Assembly (NCBI GenBank): GCA_937944405.1
Contig: CALDYR010000062.1
Span: 16,003 to 80,002, forward strand
Source: an uncultured Pirellulaceae bacterium
Lineage (GTDB): Bacteria; Planctomycetota; Planctomycetia; Pirellulales; Pirellulaceae
Reading direction: 5' to 3'
Length of the DNA: 64,000 bases
The notes below the pieces were generated by a model that saw nothing but the letters and a program-made list of their open reading frames with translations, made no database searches and had not been told where the DNA came from. This document shows positions 54,901-63,923 of this stretch, one piece after another (position 1 is the stretch's first letter; each line of letters begins with the position of its first letter). The translations under genes were made by a program, and so were the position numbers.

Positions 54901-55377
54901 ATGAAGTACTCGTTCACCCTGTTAATCGCTCTGTGCGGGATCTGGTTTTTGTGGTCAGGTCACTTTGAACCTTTCATGCTGTTTCTGGCGGCGTTTTCGA
55001 TTGGACTGTCGTTGCTGATTTCGCGACGCATGCGGATCGTGGACGAAGAAGGGGCCCCGATGCAAATGGGCGTCCGGCCTTTTACTCAGTTTGCGCCTTG
55101 GCTGGCAAAGGAAATCGTCGTTTCCAACATCGAAGTTGCCAAAATCATTCTTTCCAAAAAGATGCCGATTAAACGCAATTTGGTTACCGTACCTGCCGGC
55201 CCCAAAAGTACGCTCGGTAAGGTTATTCTTGCCAATTCCATTACGCTGACCCCGGGGACGGTGTCGGTCAAGATGGAGGGCGACGAAATTCTGGTGCACG
55301 CCCTCTCTTTCGAAGGCGCAGCGGATGATCTTTCGGGTGATATGGACAGACGCATTCAAGCTCTTGAAAAACAATAG
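54901..55377 (+). CDS. mrpE: Mrp-type cation/H+ antiporter subunit E
   Basis: About 158 residues from ATG 54901 (the frame is open to 54790, but MKYSFT fits the family start). Two N-terminal helices (about 5-22 and 24-42) are followed by a cytosolic domain with the MnhE features WLAKEIVVSNIEVAKIIL and LANSITLTPGTVSVKMEGDEILVHAL. MrpE is needed for assembly of the antiporter. It is first in an operon of nine further genes. Confidence 0.9.
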   Translation: MKYSFTLLIALCGIWFLWSGHFEPFMLFLAAFSIGLSLLISRRMRIVDEEGAPMQMGVRPFTQFAPWLAKEIVVSNIEVAKIILSKKMPIKRNLVTVPAGPKSTLGKVILANSITLTPGTVSVKMEGDEILVHALSFEGAADDLSGDMDRRIQALEKQ

Positions 55378-55520
55378 AAGCTCATTCCTTCAGAGTAACG
55401 GCACCCTAGTTTGCCTGACGTTTTATCACCGCCGTTTTCCCATCGTTATTTATCAAACCACCGTTTTACCAAACCACCATTTTACCAAACGCAATCGGAC
55501 GCAGTAGGAAACCCGAAACA

Positions 55521-55820
55521 ATGTATATCGCCGCCGCCGCTGCCATTTTGGTTACGATGACCTTGGCGTTAATTCGCGCGATGCTCGGACCGACGGTATT
55601 CGACCGCGTTTTGGCGCTGAATATGTTTGGCACCAAAACGGTCCTTTTGATTTGCGTAATCTGCGTCCTCAATGCTCCACAACGACACGATTTTCTGGAC
55701 CTCGCGTTACTGTATAGCTTGATGAACTTCATCGGCATGGTGGCGTTATTGCGTTTCACCCAATACGGAACCTTCGCTGAATTTAAGCCTCAGCGTCACA
55801 AAACAGGAGCCGGCTCATGA
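55521..55820 (+). CDS. mrpF: Mrp-type antiporter subunit F
   Basis: A 99-residue protein with three helices and the family stretch RAMLGPTVFDRVLALNMFGTK followed by DLALLYSLMNFIGMVALLRF. It overlaps the next gene by four bases (ATGA), a sign of coupled translation. The MrpF subunit is part of the membrane complex that exchanges Na+ for H+. Confidence 0.92.
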   Translation: MYIAAAAAILVTMTLALIRAMLGPTVFDRVLALNMFGTKTVLLICVICVLNAPQRHDFLDLALLYSLMNFIGMVALLRFTQYGTFAEFKPQRHKTGAGS

Positions 55821-56131
55821 GCATTCTGTTTGACGTTTTAACTTGGATTTTCTTGATTGGCGGATCGTTCTTTTCGATCGTGGGCGGAATTGGCATCCTG
55901 CGAATGCCCGAGTTCTACTCGCGACTTCACGGAGGAGGAGTGACCGATACGCTGGGGGCGGCGTTAATCATTTTTGCGTTGATGTTTCAGACCGGGGTAA
56001 CGCTGGCGACCGTCAAACTTGCAATTATCTTGTTTTTTCTACTGATCGTGAGTCCGAGTTCTTGTCATGCACTGGCCAAATCGGCGATCAATCAAGGGCT
56101 CAAACCTATCGTCGATAACCCCGATCACTAA
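55817..56131 (+). CDS. mrpG: Mrp-type antiporter subunit G
   Basis: A 104-residue, three-helix protein. GGIGILRMPEFYSRLHGGGVTDTLGAALI is the signature of MrpG/MnhG. The order E-F-G at the front of the operon is the same as in the usual Mrp operon end, so the order of blocks is rearranged. Confidence 0.93.
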   Translation: MSILFDVLTWIFLIGGSFFSIVGGIGILRMPEFYSRLHGGGVTDTLGAALIIFALMFQTGVTLATVKLAIILFFLLIVSPSSCHALAKSAINQGLKPIVDNPDH

Positions 56132-56179
56132 ATGAATTTCAGCCGAAAAATTGTTTCTCTAACCATTCGTTGTCGCTAA

Positions 56180-56758
56180 ATGTTTGTTTCCATTTTCATT
56201 CTGACACTACTGGTGGTTACCGCCATCACGATTGCGCGGATTGGCGACCTCTGGGCCGCGGTCATGTTCACAGGAATTTTTAGTTTTCTCGGCGCATGCT
56301 GGATGCTGATCTTAGACGCTCCGGACGTGGCTTTCACTGAAGCGGCGGTTGGTGCAGGTGTTTCGACCTTTTTAATGCTCGGCACACTGGCGTTGGCGGG
56401 TAAAACAGAAAAACCAACCACTAGTTCTTCGGTGGTCCCTTTGTTCGTGGTCGCTGTTACCGGTGCGGCATTGATCTACGGCACCTTGGACATGCCTCAT
56501 TTTGGCGACCCCAACAGCCCTGTGCAGACACGTATCGAGCCAAGCTTCATGGAAAAATCGCAGTCCGACATGCATGGGCTTCCTAATGTCGTCACCGCTT
56601 TATTGGCCAGTTATCGCGGGTACGATACTTTAGGAGAAACGGCCGTGATCTTTACTGCGGGAATCGCGGTGATCTTGATCCTACGAAGATCCAACGACGG
56701 CTTTAAATCTAACGACGTCTTCAACTCGCAATCTAATAGTCGTAAGGGAAGCCAATAA
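56180..56758 (+). CDS. DUF4040/MbhD-MbhE-like subunit (equivalent of the C-terminal part of MrpA)
   Basis: A 192-residue membrane protein whose first half (LWAAVMFTGIFSFLGACWMLILDAPDVAFTEAAVGAGVSTFLML) matches the MbhD/DUF4040 domain, and whose second half (YRGYDTLGETAVIFTAGIAVI) matches MbhE. In most Mrp systems these domains are fused to the C-terminus of the large MrpA. Here they are a separate protein, as in Mbh/Mrp-like complexes of archaea and some bacteria. The C-terminus is polar and may be cytosolic. The gene is directly followed by mrpB, with no gap. Confidence 0.82.
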   Translation: MFVSIFILTLLVVTAITIARIGDLWAAVMFTGIFSFLGACWMLILDAPDVAFTEAAVGAGVSTFLMLGTLALAGKTEKPTTSSSVVPLFVVAVTGAALIYGTLDMPHFGDPNSPVQTRIEPSFMEKSQSDMHGLPNVVTALLASYRGYDTLGETAVIFTAGIAVILILRRSNDGFKSNDVFNSQSNSRKGSQ

Positions 56759-57277
56759 ATGGATTCGTTCCCCATCATTCGGGTCGTTACCAAACTGATC
56801 ATTCCCTACATTTTATTGTTCGGGTTTTACGTTCAGTTCCACGGCGACTTCGGGCCCGGCGGCGGTTTCCAAGCCGGTGTGATTTTGGCATCGGCGTTAA
56901 TTCTGTATGGGCTGGTGTTCGGATTGCCTGCAGTCAAAACCGTCGCGCCGCCGAAGTTGATCGAAAAGTTAATCGCGTTGGGCGTTTTGATTTACGCTGG
57001 CACCGGTGTTGTCACGATGCTGGCAGGGAAAGCAACTCACACCGGTGAACATGAACTCACCAGTCGCACGGTGGCGAACTTTTTAGATTATGGGGCGCTG
57101 GACCATCATTTTCTTCCCGGATTCTTGCCCCACGGTCAACACTTAGGAATCTTCGTCGTGGAGTTTGGCGTCGGAATTACCGTAACTGCGGTAATGACGA
57201 TGATTTTTTACTGCTTCGCCGGACGGAACCCGCACGCTAACGGGCAATCAAATCAGCAATCGGAGGCCAAAGCATGA
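56759..57277 (+). CDS. mrpB: Mrp-type antiporter subunit B (MnhB domain)
   Basis: A 172-residue protein with four helices and the MnhB signature: IIPYILLFGFYVQFHGDFGPGGGFQAGVILASALIL. The late stretch GIFVVEFGVGITVTAVMTMIF is also typical. Its start codon follows the stop of the MbhD-like gene without a gap, and it overlaps the next gene by four bases (ATGA). Confidence 0.92.
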   Translation: MDSFPIIRVVTKLIIPYILLFGFYVQFHGDFGPGGGFQAGVILASALILYGLVFGLPAVKTVAPPKLIEKLIALGVLIYAGTGVVTMLAGKATHTGEHELTSRTVANFLDYGALDHHFLPGFLPHGQHLGIFVVEFGVGITVTAVMTMIFYCFAGRNPHANGQSNQQSEAKA

Positions 57278-57837
57278 CACTGGATGAAATTTTTGGTCTG
57301 TACAATTATTGGGTGGTGATCTGTCTGATGATGACGGGTTTTTACATCGTCATTGCTCGCAAGAATTTGATTAAGACCGTTATCGGTCTTAACGTTTTTC
57401 AAACTTCGGTCGTCCTTTTGTATATCACCATGGGCAAAGTTACCGGCGGAACAGCGCCGATCATCCCTCCCGAAATTGCCGCCCAACATGGTGAACACCA
57501 TGAACATTCAACCGCACATTCAACCGCACATTCAACCGCACATATGACCGCAGATGCACCACACCTTGATCACGCCACCGAACACGGCCATGAAGCGGTC
57601 ACCCCGCTCACTCAACACGCCGATCACGTTCACCAAACCGCCAGCGCAATGGCGGATCACAGCACCGAATTGATCTATTCAAATCCGCTGCCCAGCGTCC
57701 TGATGTTGACCGCGATCGTCGTCGGCATCGCCACAACCGCTTTGGCGTTGGCGTTGATTGTTCGGATCAGCGAAGATTATGGAACGATCGAAGAAGACGA
57801 AATCCTATTGATCGACCAACGAGACTCTTCCCACTAA
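57274..57837 (+). CDS. mrpC: Mrp-type antiporter subunit C (NuoK-like) with histidine-rich insertion
   Basis: A 187-residue NuoK/MnhC-like subunit. Helices at about 8-24, 29-50 and 142-166, with the family stretch NPLPSVLMLTAIVVGIATTALALALIVRI at the end. Between the second and third helix lies an insertion of about 65 residues with three copies of STAH and many further histidines, which ordinary MrpC (about 110 residues) does not have. It could bind a metal ion or buffer protons near the channel entrance; this is a guess. Confidence 0.9.
   Translation: MTLDEIFGLYNYWVVICLMMTGFYIVIARKNLIKTVIGLNVFQTSVVLLYITMGKVTGGTAPIIPPEIAAQHGEHHEHSTAHSTAHSTAHMTADAPHLDHATEHGHEAVTPLTQHADHVHQTASAMADHSTELIYSNPLPSVLMLTAIVVGIATTALALALIVRISEDYGTIEEDEILLIDQRDSSH
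57482..57545 (+). repeat. Short tandem repeat coding for THS/TAH units in mrpC
   Basis: Three consecutive copies of the 12-base unit CATTCAACCGCA, encoding HSTA. They lie inside the histidine-rich insertion. Length variation would keep the frame. Confidence 0.7.
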
Positions 57838-57865
57838 CAGCGTTAAACCAAGTGAAACGACCTCA

Positions 57866-59383
57866 GTGATCGAATTCTTACAATATCATTTACCCGTCCT
57901 GCTGATTGCGATTCCGTTGATCGCTGCGCCTTTGGCGGTACTGCTGAGCAACCGCTACATCGTCCAGAGTCTCGCACTTGCGGTGTGCTGGACGACCTTT
58001 GGGTTAGCGATCTGGATGGTGGCAATCGTAAACCAGTCGGGCCCTGTATCGTACGAACTTGGAGGGTGGGCGCCACCGTACGGAATCGAGTATCGCGTCG
58101 ACCAGCTCAACTCATTTGTGATGATGTTTGTGTCGGGTTTGGGTGCAATGGTGCTGACCTATTCCCCTTACAGCCTTAAAGCCGAAATCCCGTTATCGCA
58201 ACACTACCTATTTTACCCTATGTATTTGTTATGCATGACGGGACTGATGGGGATGTGTGTCACCGGCGACCTGTTCAATGTGTTTGTGTTTTTGGAAATC
58301 TCTTCGTTATCGACCTACGCTTTGATCAGCCTCGGGCGGACTCGGCGAGCCCCTTTGGCGGCGTTTCAGTATTTGATTATGGGTACCATCGGAGCGACGT
58401 TCCTGCTGATCGGGATCGGACTGCTGTATCAAATGACCGGCACGTTAAATATGGCCGACATCGCGGAACAATTAGAGGCTCAACGGTTGGTCAATGACGG
58501 ACAGTGGGCCGGTTCAAGGACGATGCTGGTTGCGTTTGCGTTTTTGACGGTCGGGCTTTGTATCAAAATGGCAGTTTTCCCACTGCACACGTGGTTACCC
58601 AACGCTTACGCCTACGCGCCGTCGGTCGTCACCGCCTTTGTAGCGGCCACCGCGACTAAGGTTTCCGTGTATGCCTTCATTCGCGTGGTTTTTGGGATTT
58701 TCACGCCGCAATTCGCTTTTGAATTGCTGCCGCTGGATACGGCGTTGTGGTCGTTTTCTTTGGTTGGAATTTTTTTGGCGTCGATCGCGGCAATCTTTCA
58801 ACAGGATGTAAAACGCAGGTTAGCTTATTCAAGCATCGCTCAAATTGGTTACATGCTATTGGGAATCAGCATGGCCGACGTCGATGGTCTCAGCGCCGGG
58901 ATCGTCCACATGTTTAATCATGCATTGATCAAAGGCGGTTTGTTTATGGTGGTCGGTTGTTTTGTGTTGCGATTGGGTTCGGTGCAAATGGATGATTGGA
59001 AAGGAGCCGGGCGGACGATGCCATGGACTTCTTTTGCGTGGGTCTTAGGTGGACTGGGTTTGATAGGCGTGCCGGTGACTTGCGGATTCATTAGCAAATG
59101 GTTGCTGTTGACTTCGGCAATTCATAACGAATTATACCCCGTCGCTATTTTAATGTTGATCAGTTCGTTGTTGGCGGTGGTTTATGTTTGGCAGATCGTG
59201 GAAGTGCTTTATTTTGAAGAACCATCAGAAAAAGCAAAACACGCTACCGAAGTGCCGCCGTTGATGTTATTGACCACTTACACCGTGGTTGGTGCTAACA
59301 TTGTATTTGGTGTTTGGACGACCTATTCAGCGGGTCTGGCAACCAAAGCGGCCAAGGCGTTGCTGGAAGGAGGTTCTCTATGA
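57866..59383 (+). CDS. mrpD: Mrp-type antiporter subunit D (ND2/ND4-like), first copy
   Basis: A 505-residue proton-conducting protein with about 14 helices, of the complex I antiporter-like family. The start is GTG at 57866. Conserved features are the GLMGMCVTGDLFNVFVFLEISSLSTYALI helix with the key glutamate, the lysine region GLCIKMAVFPLHTWLPNAYAYAPS, and KRRLAYSSIAQIGYMLLG. It overlaps the next gene by four bases (ATGA at 59380). One of three such subunits in the operon. Confidence 0.93.
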   Translation: MIEFLQYHLPVLLIAIPLIAAPLAVLLSNRYIVQSLALAVCWTTFGLAIWMVAIVNQSGPVSYELGGWAPPYGIEYRVDQLNSFVMMFVSGLGAMVLTYSPYSLKAEIPLSQHYLFYPMYLLCMTGLMGMCVTGDLFNVFVFLEISSLSTYALISLGRTRRAPLAAFQYLIMGTIGATFLLIGIGLLYQMTGTLNMADIAEQLEAQRLVNDGQWAGSRTMLVAFAFLTVGLCIKMAVFPLHTWLPNAYAYAPSVVTAFVAATATKVSVYAFIRVVFGIFTPQFAFELLPLDTALWSFSLVGIFLASIAAIFQQDVKRRLAYSSIAQIGYMLLGISMADVDGLSAGIVHMFNHALIKGGLFMVVGCFVLRLGSVQMDDWKGAGRTMPWTSFAWVLGGLGLIGVPVTCGFISKWLLLTSAIHNELYPVAILMLISSLLAVVYVWQIVEVLYFEEPSEKAKHATEVPPLMLLTTYTVVGANIVFGVWTTYSAGLATKAAKALLEGGSL

Positions 59384-60858
59384 ACCTTTTTAGTCCCGAA
59401 ACAATAATCCAAATCTCCTTAGCCCTTCCCGCGTTGGGAATCGTATTGGTGCTGTTGACCGGTCGATTTCCCAACCTGCGTGAGACGTGCAGTTTGGCCG
59501 TGGCGGCCCTGTTGTTTTTGGTGAATTGTGATTTGGCTTCTTACGTTTTCTCAGGCGGTCGACCTTCCTGGAGAGCCGGCCAACTGATGCCCGGTTTTGA
59601 CGTGGCGTTCACCGTAGAACCTTTGGGAATGTTGTTCGCCTTGGTCGCGTCGGGACTGTGGGTACTGACGACGGTGTACGCGATTGGCTACATGCGTGGT
59701 CATCATGAAAAAAACCAGACGCGATTCTTTGCTTGCTTTGCCGCTGCGATTTTTGCGGCGATGGCGGCCGCGTATTCTGCGAATTTGTTCACGCTGTTTG
59801 TGATGTACGAAATCATGACGATTTCGACCTATCCGCTGGTGACGCATCATGGCGACCAAAACGCCAAAGGCGGCGGTCGCGTTTATTTGGGCATCTTACT
59901 TTCAACATCGGTCGCGTTTTTCATGTTCGCTATCGCCTGGACATGGAAAATTGCGGACACGTTAACCTTCACCCAAGGTGGAATTCTGTCCAAAGCGTTC
60001 TCTGAGGGACGCGTTACTGAATTTGAGCTTGCGATTTTGCTGGGGCTGTTCGCGTTTGGCATTGGTAAAGCCGCGTTGATGCCGTTTCACCGATGGTTAC
60101 CTGCCGCGATGGTGGCCCCGACACCAGTTAGCGCTTTACTACATGCCGTTGCGGTGGTGAAGGTTGGGGTGTTTTCGGTGTTGAAGGTGGCGCTCTATAT
60201 TTTTGGGTTGGATCTCATTCGAGATACCGGCGCTGGGGAGTGGTTGTGCTACGTCGCGGCGGCAACGATTTTACTGGCCTCGCTGGTGGCGATGACCAAA
60301 GACAATCTGAAAGCCCGATTGGCGTATTCCACGGTCAGTCAATTGGCTTATATCACACTGGGGGCGGCAATCGCGATGCCACAAAGCGCCCTCGGCAGTG
60401 GGATGCACATCGCGATGCATGCGGTCGGAAAGATTACGTTGTTTTTCTGTGCGGGAGCTGTTTACGTGGGCGCGCATAAAACCAACATCAGTCAAATGCG
60501 CGGACTTGGACGCGCGATGCCGTTGACTTTCGCCGCGTTTTTGATCGCCGCGATCAGCATTATCGGTTTGCCACCGGGGGGAGGGTCGTGGAGCAAGTGG
60601 CTGTTGGCGTTAGGGGCCGCCCAATCGGGCCAGACCTTCTTGATCGCAACCCTGATGATCAGTTCGCTGCTGAACATCGCGTATTTGATTCCTATTCCAA
60701 TCCAAGCATTTATGGTCCCCCCGGGCGAAAAACCAATGCCTTTCAAAGAAGGACCGATGCTGTGCGTCGTGCCGCTGTGTATTACCGCGATCGGTAGTGT
60801 TGCGTTATTTCTCTTCGCCGATTCGATCTACGCGTGTTTGCTACCGATCGTGCAGTGA
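59380..60858 (+). CDS. Mrp-type antiporter ND4/ND5-like subunit, second copy
   Basis: A 492-residue antiporter-like subunit, start ATG 59380 overlapping the preceding stop. Key motifs are NLFTLFVMYEIMTISTYPLV with the conserved glutamate, the lysine region GKAALMPFHRWLPAAMVAPTPVSALLHAVAVV, and KARLAYSTVSQLAYITLG. The PTPVSALLH stretch is nearer to NuoL/MrpA-type subunits than the first copy. It may stand in for the MrpA core. Confidence 0.9.
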   Translation: MNLFSPETIIQISLALPALGIVLVLLTGRFPNLRETCSLAVAALLFLVNCDLASYVFSGGRPSWRAGQLMPGFDVAFTVEPLGMLFALVASGLWVLTTVYAIGYMRGHHEKNQTRFFACFAAAIFAAMAAAYSANLFTLFVMYEIMTISTYPLVTHHGDQNAKGGGRVYLGILLSTSVAFFMFAIAWTWKIADTLTFTQGGILSKAFSEGRVTEFELAILLGLFAFGIGKAALMPFHRWLPAAMVAPTPVSALLHAVAVVKVGVFSVLKVALYIFGLDLIRDTGAGEWLCYVAAATILLASLVAMTKDNLKARLAYSTVSQLAYITLGAAIAMPQSALGSGMHIAMHAVGKITLFFCAGAVYVGAHKTNISQMRGLGRAMPLTFAAFLIAAISIIGLPPGGGSWSKWLLALGAAQSGQTFLIATLMISSLLNIAYLIPIPIQAFMVPPGEKPMPFKEGPMLCVVPLCITAIGSVALFLFADSIYACLLPIVQ

Positions 60859-60942
60859 CGATTCAATTCGATTCAACCTATAAAAAACTTAAAGTTCTGT
60901 AGCAAACCAGAATCTGAAATTTTAAATGTACGACGCAGTGTT

Positions 60943-61224
60943 ATGACAGAACCTAACTCAATTGAAAAACCAAGTTGGTTTGAAAGACCCAAAAACATCA
61001 ACCTGATGATCATCGGATTGGTGGTTGCGTGTGTGTTGTTATTAGTGATCGAATTGATTTTCGGACACTACTTTCACGACCAACACCACCACGTATCATT
61101 CAAAACAGAGGAGGTATTCGGTTATCAAGCCTGGATCGGATTCATCGCTTTCGTCGGGGTTGTCGCCTTGGGCAGCCTATTGCGATTGGTGATCGGTCGA
61201 CCGGAGGATTACTATGATCGCTAA
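60943..61224 (+). CDS. Small two-helix membrane protein of the antiporter operon
   Basis: A 93-residue protein with a polar N-terminus, two helices (about 19-40 and 65-85) and a short histidine-rich loop (FHDQHHHVSF). Its stop overlaps the start of the next antiporter subunit by 11 bases, so it belongs to the operon. I recognise no family. A role as an accessory subunit is inferred from position. Confidence 0.75.
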   Translation: MTEPNSIEKPSWFERPKNINLMIIGLVVACVLLLVIELIFGHYFHDQHHHVSFKTEEVFGYQAWIGFIAFVGVVALGSLLRLVIGRPEDYYDR

Positions 61225-62944
61225 TCTTGCAATGATTCCGGGCATGATCATGGTCTTGGGCAGTTTACTACTGCCGCTGTTGGGGAAGAAAGCAGCTTGG
61301 GGCGGTGTGGTCCTTTCGGCGATCAGCCTGATCGTATTTCTGATGTCCCCTTTCGGTATTTCGGGCAACGTTGAACTGCTGGGCAGCTCGTTGACATTGG
61401 TGCGCCTTGATAAGCTGAGCTTTCTGTTTGGGCTGGTGTTCCATCTGGCCGCAATCATCTCTGCGATTTACGCGCTGCATGTCCAAGACGTGAAGCAACA
61501 TGTTGGCGGGATCATGTACGCCGGTGGCGCGATCGCAGCCGCCTGTGCTGGTGATTTGCTTACGTTGTTTGTGTTTTGGGAATTGACCGCGATTTCCAGC
61601 GTCGTATTGGTTTGGGCCAGCGGTAGCCAGCGCGCTTATAAATCTGGCATGCGGTACCTCATTATCCAAGTCACCTCTGGGGTATTGCTACTCTCGGGCG
61701 CTTTGATGCGACTGTCCGAAACTGGCTCCCTGGCCTTTGGTGGCATGGGCGAATTCGGAGCGATTGGATTACGCCTTGCTGGCGGAACGATTTCAACGTC
61801 AGGACTTTTGATTTTGATTGCGTTTGGAATCAAGTGCGCTTTCCCACTGCTGCATAATTGGCTGCAAGATTCTTATCCAAAAGCAACCGGTACAGGTACC
61901 GTTTTCCTCAGCGCGTTCACCACCAAGTTGGCCGTGTATTCACTGGCCCGAGGTTTTGCAGGAACCGAAGAACTGATTGCCATCGGTTGTGTAATGACGC
62001 TGTTTCCAATCATTTTTGCTGTCATTGAAAATGATCTGCGGCGCGTGTTGGCTTACAGCCTCAATAACCAGCTTGGATTTATGGTCGTCGGTATCGGCAT
62101 TGGAACAGAACTGGCGCTCAACGGTATCGCGGCTCATGCGTTCTGCCACATCATCTATAAATCGTTGCTGTTCATGTCGATGGGGGCAGTGCTGTACCGC
62201 GTGGGAACCACGAAAGCTACTGAACTTGGCGGGCTTCATAAATCCATGCCTTGGACGACCGCATTCTGCATCATCGGTGCCGGATCGATCTCCGGATTCC
62301 CCCTGCTCAGCGGTTTCATTAGCAAATCGATGATCATCACCGCTGCGGCCGAACAACACCATTTTTATGCGTGGTTCATTTTATTGATCGCTTCGGCAGG
62401 AGTGATGGAGCACTCTGGTATCAAGATTCCATTTTTCGCCTTTTTTGCACATGACAACGGCAAACGGCCAAAGGAAGCGCCATGGAACATGCTCACCGCG
62501 ATGGCCATCGCATCGTTTTTCTGTATTACGTTGGGGATATTTTACGACTTGCTTTACGGGTTGTTGCCGTACCAATCGCACTATTCGCCGTTTACAATAG
62601 GCCATGTCGTGACTCAACTGCAACTGTTGTTATTTGCGGCCCTTGCGTTTGTGTTCCTCATGAAAACAAAGCTGTATCCGGCGGAGATCGACGCGACCAA
62701 TCTGGACACTGACTGGACCTACCGCAAAGCTTTGCCATGGCTGGCAGGAACCGCAGGAGCGGTAATCGCTTTGGTCGACACTGGCGTTCGAAAAACCTTT
62801 CTGGCCTTGCTGGCGACATCCACCCAAACTATCAGGAAACGTTTTAATGATTCCGGATTGATGGGGCGTCCATGGAGCACTAGTACGATGGCGGTGTGGG
62901 CAACCTTGATCCTTGGGCTGTGCCTGTTGCTGTACTATTTTTAG
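61214..62944 (+). CDS. Mrp-type antiporter ND4/ND5-like subunit, third copy
   Basis: A 576-residue membrane protein of the complex I antiporter-like family. Features are LLTLFVFWELTAISSVVLVW with the key glutamate, the lysine region GIKCAFPLLHNWLQDSYPKATGTGTVFLSAFTTKLAVYSLARG, and RVLAYSLNNQLGFMVVG. It has a longer C-terminus than the other two copies, with an extra loop (near 390-420) and helices. It closest resembles the MbhH/NuoM-like subunits of Mbh-type complexes. Last gene of the operon. Confidence 0.9.
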   Translation: MIANLAMIPGMIMVLGSLLLPLLGKKAAWGGVVLSAISLIVFLMSPFGISGNVELLGSSLTLVRLDKLSFLFGLVFHLAAIISAIYALHVQDVKQHVGGIMYAGGAIAAACAGDLLTLFVFWELTAISSVVLVWASGSQRAYKSGMRYLIIQVTSGVLLLSGALMRLSETGSLAFGGMGEFGAIGLRLAGGTISTSGLLILIAFGIKCAFPLLHNWLQDSYPKATGTGTVFLSAFTTKLAVYSLARGFAGTEELIAIGCVMTLFPIIFAVIENDLRRVLAYSLNNQLGFMVVGIGIGTELALNGIAAHAFCHIIYKSLLFMSMGAVLYRVGTTKATELGGLHKSMPWTTAFCIIGAGSISGFPLLSGFISKSMIITAAAEQHHFYAWFILLIASAGVMEHSGIKIPFFAFFAHDNGKRPKEAPWNMLTAMAIASFFCITLGIFYDLLYGLLPYQSHYSPFTIGHVVTQLQLLLFAALAFVFLMKTKLYPAEIDATNLDTDWTYRKALPWLAGTAGAVIALVDTGVRKTFLALLATSTQTIRKRFNDSGLMGRPWSTSTMAVWATLILGLCLLLYYF

Positions 62945-63149
62945 AGTGCTTTGGTGGTCAAAGAAAACCGGTCCTTTGAGCATCCTCGTGCGTAGTGGTT
63001 CGTCAGGATTCAAAATTGGGGTGAGGGATGGACAGAGGATGCCTCTGACTTGGGTCTTCTCACGACTGGCCTGAATTCGGATACTCTAACATCAGGATTT
63101 GACCAAACAGAGGTCGATCAATTTTGGAATTTCTGTTCCAAAAAAATCG
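62945..63149. other. Intergenic spacer between convergent genes
   Basis: About 205 bases between the antiporter operon and the TauE/SafE gene on the other strand. No terminator hairpin with a T-tract was found. Confidence 0.45.
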
Positions 63150-63923
63150 TTACAGAAAACTCAACAAACGGAATCCCAAGAACCGGACAATTGCGACGGC
63201 AACTATCAAAATCAACAGGCGCCGAACCCAAAGGTTAGCATTGGGCACGCGCGTTGCGTAGCTGGCCGCGAACCAAGCGCCGATGGCTTGACCGATTGCC
63301 ATCAACGCTCCCAATCCCCAATCGACCTGATGGTTGAAAATAAAAACCGGCAGGACAATCACCGTCATCAACAGCACAATCACCAATTTGATCATGTTGG
63401 CATGATTGAGGGCATGTCCGGTTTGCAAGACCAAAGCTGATAGCAGAAGCACGCCGACACCTGCCTGAATAAATCCGCCATAAACGCCGATCACAAAAAA
63501 CATCAGCAACGTCCCGCTGCCGGGCGATCCGAAGGTAATTTCGGAATGCGCGCGCAGCCATCTTTTAGGATTCAAAACCAGCACACCTAACATCAAAACC
63601 ATCACGATGCCGATCGCCAATTCCATCGCTGATTTGTCAATTATGGTCGCGACCCATGCTCCCACAATCGCACCGGCAACGGTCGGCGCGATCAACCAAA
63701 CGCTACCGGTAACGGTGAAATGACCCGACCGGCGAAAGACAAAAATACCCACCGCATTTTGCAGCAACACGCCAACCCGATTGGTTCCATTGGCGACGTC
63801 CGCAGGCAGCCCCAAAAAAACAAGCATCGGTAAAGTCACCAACGACCCACTACCGGCCAACGTATTGATAACGCCCGCTACCGCGCCCGCACCTATCGCC
63901 AACAGGTAGACAAACCAATGCAT
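63150..63923 (-). CDS. TauE/SafE-family sulfite/anion exporter-type permease
   Basis: A 257-residue membrane protein with about eight helices. The family N-terminal repeat GAGAVAGVINTLAGSGSLVTLPMLVFLGLP and the second repeat GVYGGFIQAGVGVLLLSALVLQTG are both clear. Substrate unknown: sulfite, sulfoacetate, taurine-derived or other anions are possible. The ATG ending at 63923 is the start. The gene is last in the window on the minus strand; the 77 bases to the right edge contain its upstream region. Confidence 0.92.
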   Translation of the reverse strand: MHWFVYLLAIGAGAVAGVINTLAGSGSLVTLPMLVFLGLPADVANGTNRVGVLLQNAVGIFVFRRSGHFTVTGSVWLIAPTVAGAIVGAWVATIIDKSAMELAIGIVMVLMLGVLVLNPKRWLRAHSEITFGSPGSGTLLMFFVIGVYGGFIQAGVGVLLLSALVLQTGHALNHANMIKLVIVLLMTVIVLPVFIFNHQVDWGLGALMAIGQAIGAWFAASYATRVPNANLWVRRLLILIVAVAIVRFLGFRLLSFL

